NCBI RefSeq assembly: GCF_001552215.1 | Contig: NZ_BCQT01000011.1 | Coordinates: forward strand, 1-64,000 | Length of the DNA stretch: 64,000 nucleotides | Direction of reading: 5' to 3' | Source of the DNA: Actinomadura macra NBRC 14102 | GTDB lineage: Bacteria > Actinomycetota > Actinomycetes > Streptosporangiales > Streptosporangiaceae | Shown here: positions 1-10,000 of the stretch, one piece after another | Layout: each line of letters opens with the position of its first letter | How positions within the stretch are numbered: position 1 is the first letter of the stretch | Position numbers and translations under genes: made by a program | The notes under the pieces: generated by a model | Told to the model about the DNA's origin: nothing | The model's database searches: none | The model's input: the letters and a program-made list of their open reading frames with translations, nothing else

Positions 1-752
1 TTCAGCTTCATCAAGTTGACGCCGGGTCAGTTGGATGTCGTGGTGGAGCGGTTGGTGAATGTGGGTGGGTTGGCGGATGTGTTGTTGGTGGCGGGGGAGC
101 CGTTTACGCGGCGGACGTTGGAGCGGGTGCGGGGGTTGGGGTTCACCGGTCCGGTGGTCAATGAGTATGGGCCGACCGAGGCGACCGTAGGCACCTGCAC
201 CTTCCCGGTCCCGCAGGATGCGGGCTGGGATGTGGTGCCGATCGGGCGCCCACTACCGAACATGACCATGTATGTGCTGGACGCGGGGATGCGTCCGGTT
301 CCGGTCGGGGTGGTCGGTGAACTGTACGTCGGTGGTGTGGGTGTGGCGCGGGGGTATGCGGGCCGCCCGGAGTTGACCGCTGACAGGTTTGTGCCCGACC
401 CGTTCGCGGGCCAGGGGGCGCGTCTGTATCGGACAGGTGATCTGGTGCGGCGCGCACCTGACGGGAACGTGGAGTTCGTCGGCCGGGTGGATGATCAGGT
501 CAAGATCCGTGGGTACCGGGTGGAGCCGGGTGAGGTCCGTACGGTGCTGGTCGCGCATGAGGCGGTGCGGGATGCCGCGGTGGTGGCCGATGGTGAGCGG
601 TTGGTGGGCTACTACGTCGCCGATGACGCTCTGGATGAGCTTGCCGAGTACTGCTCGAATCGGTTGCCGGAGTACATGGTGCCGGCTGTGTTCGTCCGGT
701 TGGAGGAGATCCCGCTCAACGCCAACGGCAAACTCGACCGCTCCGCACTCCC
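1..752 (+). repeat. A-domain repeat A, copy 1 (mate 6411-7162)
   Basis: Direct repeat at a constant offset of 6410 bases. The first 455 bases appear identical to the mate; later there are only short divergent patches (about 456-465, 541-545, 620-655). The block is rich in TTG, GAT and GGT codons, unlike the CTG/GAC-rich flanks. Confidence 0.9.
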
Positions 753-1077
753 CGACCCGGAGGCGGATCCGGCCGGACCCGAGTTCGTGAAGCCGCGCAA
801 CGTCGTCGAGGAGCGGGTCGCGGAGCTGTGGACGGAGCTGCTGGGCGTCCAGGTGGGCGTCGAGCACAACTTCTTCCAGATCGGCGGGAACTCGATCCTG
901 GCCATCCGGCTGATCTCCGCCCTGCAGGGCGCCTTCGAGATCGAGCTGCGGGTCCGGACGATCTTCGAACGGCCGACCGTCGCAGGCCAGGCCGCGGCGA
1001 TCGAGGAGCAGGTCAGGGCGGAGATCGACGCGCTGTCGGACGCCGCGCTGGCGGTGGACACTGAGGGAGAGGCATGA
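1..1077 (+). CDS. NRPS, C-terminal part of an A-PCP module (5' end outside the window)
   Basis: The reading frame is open from base 1, so the gene begins upstream. It opens inside an adenylation domain: A5 is NEYGPTE, A7 is YRTGDL, A8 is GRVDDQVKIRGYRVEPGE, A10 is NGKLDRSALP. A carrier domain follows (IGGNSILAI, phosphopantetheine Ser codon at 892-894) and then a short 50-residue tail. The visible pocket residues (K in FIKLTP, L/A in LLVAG, E in NEYG, V/G in TVG) match the A domains of the next gene, so the substrate is probably the same, closest to Asn-type codes. The stop overlaps the next ATG (ATGA, 1074-1077), so the two synthetases are translationally coupled and very likely act in sequence. 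Bases 1-752 are a near copy of 6411-7162 in the next gene. Confidence 0.93.
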   Translation, partial: FSFIKLTPGQLDVVVERLVNVGGLADVLLVAGEPFTRRTLERVRGLGFTGPVVNEYGPTEATVGTCTFPVPQDAGWDVVPIGRPLPNMTMYVLDAGMRPVPVGVVGELYVGGVGVARGYAGRPELTADRFVPDPFAGQGARLYRTGDLVRRAPDGNVEFVGRVDDQVKIRGYRVEPGEVRTVLVAHEAVRDAAVVADGERLVGYYVADDALDELAEYCSNRLPEYMVPAVFVRLEEIPLNANGKLDRSALPDPEADPAGPEFVKPRNVVEERVAELWTELLGVQVGVEHNFFQIGGNSILAIRLISALQGAFEIELRVRTIFERPTVAGQAAAIEEQVRAEIDALSDAALAVDTEGEA

Positions 1078-4000
1078 GCACGGGCGAGATCGTGACGTCA
1101 AACCCCGCGGAGCTTCGGGCGGAAATGCTGCGCAGGCGGCTCCAGGGGCGGGGGCAGGGCGGCGGCCGGCAGGCGATCGCACCGGCGGACCGTTCGGGGC
1201 GGCTGCCGCTGTCGTTCGGGCAGCAGCAGATGTGGTTCCTCAACCGCCTCGACCCGGACGGCACGGAGTACCTCGTCCCGATGGTGCTGCGGCTGCGCGG
1301 CCAACTGGACGTCGCCGCCTTCGCCCGAGCCTGGAACACTGTCGTCGGACGCCATGAGGTGTTGCGCACCCGCTACGCGATGGCCGGAGACGAGCCGGTC
1401 CAGGTGATCGATCCGGCCGCGGACAGGGAAGTGCCGCTGACCGACCTCGCCTCGGTTCCCGAGGACGAACGGTGGGGCAGGGCGTTCGCGCTGGCCGAGC
1501 GGGAGGCCGCCACCGGGTTCGACCTGGAGCACGAGTGGCCGGCCCGGGTCCGGCTGGTGCGGCTTGCCGGCGATGACCACCTGCTGGTCATGGCGTTCCA
1601 CCACATCGCCTGCGACGCCTGGTCGACGGGACTGCTCGCCGACGAGCTGAGCGCGGCGTACCGGGCGTTCGCCGCGGGCCTGCAACCGTCGCTCGAACCG
1701 CTCCCCGTCCAGTACGCCGACTTCGCCGCGTGGGAGCGCGACCGAATGTCGGGGCAGACCCTGGAGCGGCACCTCGGGTACTGGCGGGACCGGCTGGCGG
1801 GCCTGAACCCGCTTGAGCCGCCGACCGACCGGCCGCGCTCGGCCGTCCGCGACCGCGCGGGTGCGCTGGTGACCTTCGACTTCCCCGCCGGGCTCGCCGA
1901 AGGCGTGCGCGACATGGCGGCGCGGCACGGCGTGACCCCGTTCGTGGTGCTGCTCACCGGCTTCCAGCTCCTGCTCGCCCGCTACACCGGGACCACGGAC
2001 GTCGCCGTGGGCACGGCCGTGTCCGGACGCGAGCGGCCCGAGCTACAGCGCCTCATCGGCTACGGCATCAACAGCCTCGTGCTGCGGGCCCGCTGGGACG
2101 GCGACCCGACCTTCGCCGAACTGCTGGCACACGGCCGGACGATGACGCTGGACGCCTTCGACCACCAGGACGTCCCCTTCGCCCGCCTGGTCGATGAGTT
2201 GCAGCCGGACCGCGACCTGTCCCGCACGCCGCTGTTCCAGGTCGTGTTCGACCTGGTCGAGCCGCGGGCCGCGCTGTTCGACCTGCCGGGGATCGAGGTC
2301 ACGGCGGTTGAGGCGACGGCCCGCACGGCCCGCTTCGACCTGACGCTCCAGATCGAGGCCGGAGCGGACGGCGGCATGAGCGGCCGCCTGGAGTACGCGA
2401 CGGCCCTGTTCGACGCGGAGACCGCGCGGCGCCTGACCGGGCACCTGGTCCGGTTGCTGGAGAACGTCGTGGCCGACCCGGACGCGCGGGCCTCGACCGT
2501 CGACCTCCTGCCGGCCGCCGAGCGCGACGGGCTGCTCGCCGCCGGTGCGGGCCCGGAGCCGGCCGTCCCGCCGCGTCCCGTCCACCAGGTGATCGCCGGA
2601 TGGGCGGCCCGGACCCCGGACGCCGTCGCCGTGACGACCCGGGAATCCGAGACGTCGTTCGCGGAACTGGACGCGCGGGCCGACCTGTTCGCGCGGCGGC
2701 TGCGCAGCCTCGGCGTCGGCACCGAGACACTGGTCGGGGTCCTGCTGGACCGCGGCCCGGACATGGTGGCCTGCCTGCTCGGGATCTGGCGGGCGGGCGG
2801 TGCCTACGTGCCGCTCGACCCGTCCTACCCGGCCGACCGGCTCGGCTACATCCTCGGTGACACCGGCGCCCGGCTGGTGGTGACCGAGACGCGGCACGAA
2901 TCCCTCCTGGACGGCATCCACAGCGGTGACCGCCTGCTGGTGGACCGCGGTGGCCTGGACGACGCGGTGGACGAGGCTCCGGTTCTGCCCGCGACCGACC
3001 CCGACACCCTCGCCTACGTCATCTACACCTCCGGTTCGACCGGCCGTCCCAAGGGCGTGCTGGTCCCGCACCGGGGTCTGGCCGGTTACCTCGACTGGAC
3101 GATCGGCGCGTACGCCTCGGCAGGTTCCGGTGGGGCGCCGCTGTTCTCCTCGATCGCCTTCGACCTGGGCGTCCCGGACCTCTACACGCCGCTCATGGTC
3201 GGGCAGCCCGTGCACCTGCTGCCGCAGGAGTTCGAGATCACCGAACTGGGTGAGCTGCTGACGGAGCGGGCGCCCTACTCGTTCGTCAAGGTCACCCCCG
3301 GCCACCTCGCGCTGCTCACCGAGCAACTGGACGCGGAGCGGCTGGCCGGCCTGGCTGGCCTGGCGATCGCGGCGGGCGACGCCTTCACCGCCCGGCTCGC
3401 CGACCGGTGGCGCGAGCTGGCGGGACCGGACGGTACCCGGCTCGCCGCCGAGTACGGCCCGACCGAGATCACGGTCGGCAACTCCGGGCTGGAGGTCACC
3501 GGCGGCACCCGGGCGGAGCTGGTCTCGATCGGCCACCCCATCCCGGCGACGACGATGTACGTGCTGGACGCGCTGATGCAGCCGGTGCCCGCCGGGGTCG
3601 TCGGCGAAATCTACATCGGCGGCGCCGGGGTCACCCGCGGCTACGTGAACCGTCCGGACCTGACCGCCGAACGCTACGTGCCCGACCCGTTCGGGCCGCC
3701 CGGCGCGCGGCTGTACCGCACCGGCGACCTCGGCCGCGCGACGGCGGCCGGTGACGTGGAGTTCGCCGGCCGGGTGGACGACCAGGTCAAGATCCGCGGC
3801 TACCGGATCGAGCCGGGCGAGATCCGCTCGGTGCTGGCCCGCCACCCCGGCCTGCGCGACGCGGTCGTCGTCGCCGACGACGACGGCGCCGAGGGCGGCG
3901 CCCGGCTGGTGGCCTACTGCGTGCCGGCCGTCGGCGACCTGCCGTCCCACGCAGACCTGGACGCGTACTGCGGCGCGGCGCTGCCGGACTACATGGTGCC

Positions 4001-7000
4001 CGCCGCCTACGTGCCGATCGGCGCGATCCCGCTGACCGCCAACGGGAAGGTGGACCGGGCGGCGCTGCCCGCTCCGGACCGCGCCGCGCTCGGGTCGGGA
4101 CGGGAGTTCGTGGCCCCGCGCACCCCGGCCGAGGAGCGGGTCGCCGCGATCTGGGCCGGAGCGCTCGGCGTGGACGGCGTCGGCGTGCACGACGGCTTCT
4201 TCGACCTCGGCGGCGACTCCATCCGCGCGGTCGCGCTCGCCGGCGCGATGAAGGAGGCGGGCTTCGCCGTCACGGTCCGCGACATCTTCGACCACCGAAC
4301 CGTCGCCGCGCTGTGCGAGGCCCTGGACCTGTCCGGGGACGCGACGGAGAGCACCGGACCGGTGGCCGGGGTCGCGCCGTTCGAGCAGATCTCCGACGCG
4401 GACCGGGCGGTGCTCCCGGACGGTGTCGTTGACGCCTATCCACTCTCGCGCGTCCAGCTCGGCATGATCGTCGAGATGCTGTCCGGTGACGGCACGAACA
4501 AGTACCACAACGTGACGTCGTTCCGGATCCGCGACGACGCACCGTTCGACATGGACGCCTTCCGGCGGGCGGTCGCGCTGGTCGTGGAGCGGCACGAGGT
4601 GCTGCGTACCTCCTTTGACCTGGAGTCCTATTCCGAGCCGCTCCAGCTCGTCCACGCCGGCGCGCAGATGCCGCTGGGCATGGCGGACCTGCGCGGCCGG
4701 GACGAGGAGGAGCAACGGCGGGCCCTGCACGACTACACCGCCCGGAACCGCGCCGAGCTGTTCGACCTCGGTGCCCCGCCGCTGCTGCGGCTGTTCGCCT
4801 ACGTCTGCGACAACGATGTCTGGTGGCTGTCGACCACCGAGTGCCACCCGATCCTGGAGGGCTGGAGCCATCACACGCTGCTGATGGAGCTGATGGACGC
4901 CTACCGGCGGCTCCGGGACGGAGCCGAGCCCGAGCCGCTGGTCCACCCACCGGTCCGGTACGCGGACTTCATCGCCGCCGAGCAGGAGGCGCTCCGGTCG
5001 GACGAGGACCGCGCCTACTGGTCGGGGATCGTCCGCGACCACGCCAAGTTCGTCTGGCCACAGGGCTGGGGTGAGGGCCCGGACGCGGACCGCGAGGGAT
5101 ATGTCGTCCCGGTCATGTTCTACGACCTCGTGGACGACCTGCGCGCTCTCGCCAGCCAGACCCAGGTGTCACTCAAGAGCGTCCTGCTGTCGGCGCATCT
5201 GAAGGTCCTGAGCACGCTGACCGCCGAGGAGTCGTTCTTCACCGGTCTCGTCTGCAACGCGCGTCCGGAGGTCACCGGCGCCGACCGCGTGTACGGCATG
5301 TACCTCAACACGCTGCCGCTGGCCCACGAGCGCGGCGCCCGCACCTGGCGGGACCTGCTGCGGCAGGTGTTCGCCCGCGAGGTGGAGCTGTGGCCGCACC
5401 GCCGTTTCCCGATGCCGGAGATCCAGCGGATGAGCGGTGGTGACCGGCTCGTCGAGACCAGCTTCAGCTACCAGGATTTCCACCAGGTCGACACCGAGCT
5501 GATCGACTACCTCGCCAGCATCGACGAGAGCCCGACCGAGTTCGCCTTCGCCGTCTCCGCCCGCGTCGGCTACCTCATCCTGTCCTGCAACACCCCCAAC
5601 CTCACTCGTGAGAACGCCGACCGTCTGGCCTCGATGTACCGGGCGGTGCTGGAGTCGATGGCCGCCGATCCGGAGGGTGATGCGCAGGCGGTCTACCTGC
5701 CTGAGGGTGAACGTGAGTTGGTGGTGTCGGGGTGGAATCGGACGTCGGCGGTGGTGCCGTCGGTGTCGGTGCGCGAGTTGTTCGAGCAGCAGGTGTGCCG
5801 GTCGCCTGCTGCGGAGGCGGTGGTGTGGGCTGGTGGTGCGCTGTCGTTCGCGGAGTTGGATGCCCGCGCGAACCGGTTCGCGCGTCATCTCCAGGCTCAG
5901 GGTGTGGGGCCGGAGTCGGCGGTGGGTGTGCAGTTGGATCGTGGCCCGGATCTGGTTGCGGTGTTGCTGGGTGTGTGGAAGGCGGGCGCCGCCTACGTCC
6001 CCATCGACCCCTCCTATCCCGTGGATCGGGTGGCGTCGATGCTGTCCGATGCCGGTGCGGGGTTGTCGGTCACGTCGGTGGACTGGGAGGCACTGCTCGG
6101 GCTGGATGATGGGCCGCTGGATGTGGCGGTGGATCCGGAGAGCCTGGCGTATGTGATCTTCACTTCGGGTTCGACGGGGCGTCCCAAGGGTGTGCAGGTG
6201 ACCCACCGGGGCCTGGTCAACCACGTGCGGTGGGCGGCCGACGAGCTGGCCTCCCGCGGTACTGGTGGCGGGGCGCTGTTTTCTTCGGTGGCGTTTGATC
6301 TGCCGGTGCCCAACCTGTGGGCTCCGCTGATCTGCGGCCAGCCCGTACGAATCTTCCCGCAAGACCTCGATCTCGCTGACCTGGGCGCCGCGTTGGTCGA
6401 GGCCGGTCCGTTCAGCTTCATCAAGTTGACGCCGGGTCAGTTGGATGTCGTGGTGGAGCGGTTGGTGAATGTGGGTGGGTTGGCGGATGTGTTGTTGGTG
6501 GCGGGGGAGCCGTTTACGCGGCGGACGTTGGAGCGGGTGCGGGGGTTGGGGTTCACCGGTCCGGTGGTCAATGAGTATGGGCCGACCGAGGCGACCGTAG
6601 GCACCTGCACCTTCCCGGTCCCGCAGGATGCGGGCTGGGATGTGGTGCCGATCGGGCGCCCACTACCGAACATGACCATGTATGTGCTGGACGCGGGGAT
6701 GCGTCCGGTTCCGGTCGGGGTGGTCGGTGAACTGTACGTCGGTGGTGTGGGTGTGGCGCGGGGGTATGCGGGCCGCCCGGAGTTGACCGCTGACAGGTTT
6801 GTGCCCGACCCGTTCGCGGGCCAGGGGGCGCGTCTGTATCGGACAGGTGATCTGGTGCGGCGCGCCGCCGACGGCAACGTGGAGTTCGTCGGCCGGGTGG
6901 ATGATCAGGTCAAGATCCGTGGGTACCGGGTGGAGCCGGGTGAGGTCCGTACGGTGCTGGTGGGTCATGAGGCGGTGCGGGATGCCGCGGTGGTGGCCGA

Positions 7001-10000
7001 TGGCGAGCGCCTGGTGGGCTACTACGTCGCCGAGCAGGATGTGCCGGGTCTGAGTGAGTTCTGTGGGCAGCGGTTGCCGGAGTACATGGTGCCGGCTGTG
7101 TTCGTCCGGTTGGAGCAGATCCCGCTCAACGCCAACGGCAAACTCGACCGCTCCGCACTCCCTGACTTCGACGGCACCGAGACCGACCGCTTCACCGTCC
7201 CGCGGACGGTGACCGAGGCGCAGATCGCCGAAGTCTGGGCCCAGGTGCTCGGTCTGGAGCGCGTTGGGGTCCACGACGGATTCTTCGATATCGGCGGCCA
7301 TTCCATCAGGGCGGTCGCGCTCGTGGGTGCGCTACGCGCCGCCGGGTTCGACGTCGCGGTCCGGGACGTGTTCGAGTACCGCACCGTCGCCGCGCTGTCC
7401 GAGTTCCTCACCGGGCGCCCCGCGCGGCCGGAGGTGGAGCGCGCGGTCGCGCCGTTCGAGCAGATCTCCGCGGCGGACCGGGCGGCGCTCCCGGACGGCG
7501 TCGTGGACGCCTACCCGATGTCGCAGGTGCAGCTCGGAATGCTGGTCGAGATGCTGGCCGACAACGGCCTGCACGCCTATCACAACGTTTCCTCGTTCCG
7601 GATCCGCGACGACGCTCCGCTCTCGGAGGCGTCGTTCCGGCGAGCGGTGGCGGTCATGGCGGAACGCCACGAGATGCTGCGCACCTCGTTCGACCTGGAC
7701 ACCTTCTCGACGCCGATGCAGCTGGTGCACGCCTCCACCGAGATCGGTGTGTCCGCGCACGATCTGCGCGGGCTGGACACGCAGGCGGAACTCCGCGAGT
7801 TCGTGGCGGCGGAGCGGGCGAGGCTGTTCGAGCTGGACGAGTCCTCGCTGTTGCGGATGGCGGTTCACCAGGAGAGCGACGAAGCCTGGTGGCTGACGGT
7901 GACCGTGTGCCATGCGATCACCGAGGGCTGGAGCCACCGGTCGATGCTGATGGAACTGCTGGACGTCTACCGGCGGATCCGGGACGGAGCCGAGCCGGAA
8001 CCGGCCGAGCCTCCGTCGGTGCGGTACGCCGACTTCATCGCGGCCGAGCGTCGTTCCATCGCGTCCGATGAGGATCGTGGCTACTGGCGCGGCATTCTCG
8101 ACCGGCACGCACGGCTCACCCTGCCCGAGGCATGGGCGGGCGACACGGGCGCGCCCCGCGAGAAGTATCGCGCCGGTGTCCCGCTGCGCGAGCTGGAGAC
8201 CGGGCTGCGCGGCCTCGCCGCCAGGTCGCGGACCTCCCTGAAGACCGTGCTGCTCGCGGCGCATCTGAAGGTCCTGAGCATGGTGACCGGCGAGGAGTCG
8301 TTCATCACCGGCCTGGTCTGCAGCGCGCGTCCGGAGGCGCTGGGGGCCGACCGCGTGTACGGCATGTACCTCAACACGCTGCCGTTCGCCCACGAGCGCG
8401 GCGCCCGCACCTGGCGGGAACTGGTGGAGCGGACCTTCGCCCGCGAGGTGGAGGTCTGGCCGCGGCGCCGTTTCCCGATGCCGGAGATCCAGCGGCTGGC
8501 CGGCGGTAAGCGGCTCGTCGATGTGCGCTTCAGTTACCAGGACTTCCACCAGGTCGACACCGAGGTCGTTGACGTCGAGTCGAGCCAGGGCGAGGGCGCC
8601 ACGGAATTCGCGCTGGCGGTCGCCGCGGTCTCCGGGTATCTCGTGCTCACGACGGACACCCATGCGCTGAGCCGGGAGAACGCCGATCGTCTCGTGGCCA
8701 TGTACCGGGCGGTGCTGGAGTCGATGGCCGCCGATCCGGAGGGTGATGCGCAGGCGGTTTACCTGCCTGAGGGTGAACGTGAGTTGGTGGTGTCGGGGTG
8801 GAATCGGACGTCGGCGGTGGTGCCGTCGGTGTCGGTGCGCGAGTTGTTCGAGCAGCAGGTGTGCCGGTCGCCTGCTGTGGAGGCGGTGGTGTGGGCTGGT
8901 GGTGCGCTGTCGTTCGCGGAGTTGGATGCCCGCGCGAACCGGTTCGCGCGTCATCTCCAGGCTCAGGGTGTGGGGCCGGAGTCGGCGGTGGGTGTGCAGT
9001 TGGATCGTGGCCCGGATCTGGTTGCGGTGTTGCTGGGTGTGTGGAAGGCGGGCGCCGCCTACGTCCCCATCGACCCCTCCTATCCCGTGGATCGGGTGGC
9101 GTCGATGCTGTCCGATGCCGGTGCGGGGTTGTCGGTCACGTCGGTGGACTGGGAGGCACTGCTCGGGCTGGATGATGGGCCGCTGGATGTGGCGGTGGAT
9201 CCGGAGAGCCTGGCGTATGTGATCTTCACTTCGGGTTCGACGGGGCGTCCCAAGGGTGTGCAGGTGACCCACCGGGGCCTGGTCAACCACGTGCGGTGGG
9301 CGGCCGACGAGCTGGCCTCCCGCGGTACTGGTGGCGGGGCGCTGTTTTCTTCGGTGGCGTTCGACTTGCCGGTGCCCAACCTGTGGGCTCCGCTGATCTG
9401 CGGCCAGCCCGTACGAATCTTCCCGCAAGACCTCGATCTCGCTGACCTGGGCCCCGCGCTCGCCGAGGCGGGCCCGTTCAGCTTCATCAAACTCACTCCC
9501 GGGCATCTGCGGGTCCTGGCCCAGCAGCTGAACACCGAGCAGGCCGGGCGGCTGGCCGACGTCGTGCTGGTCGCGGGCGAGGCGTTCGCCGGGGAGGCGG
9601 CGGGTGACGCCGCGGAGATCCTCGGCCCCGGCCGCCTGATCAACGAGTACGGGCCGACCGAGGCGACCGTAGGCACCTGCACCTTCCCGATCAACGGACG
9701 CGGTGAGTGGGACGTGGTGCCGATCGGGTCGCCGCTGCCGAACATGACCATGTACGTGCTGGACGCGGGGATGCGCCCGGTTCCGGTCGGGGTGGTCGGT
9801 GAACTGTACGTCGGTGGTGTGGGGGTGGCGCGCGGGTATGCGGGCCGCCCGGAGCTGACCGCTGACCGGTTTGTTCCCGACCCCTTCGCAGAGCCAGGCG
9901 CGCGTCTCTACCGCACAGGTGACCTCGTGCGCCGCGCCGCAGACGGCAACGTCGAGTTCATCGGCCGAGTCGACGACCAGGTCAAGATCCGCGGCTACCG

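Noticed and set aside
4441..5640. Calling C2/C3 non-catalytic interface domains
   Set aside because: If they were non-catalytic, modules 2 and 3 would have no condensation domain at all. They also keep the catalytic second His. Kept only as a possible recruitment role.
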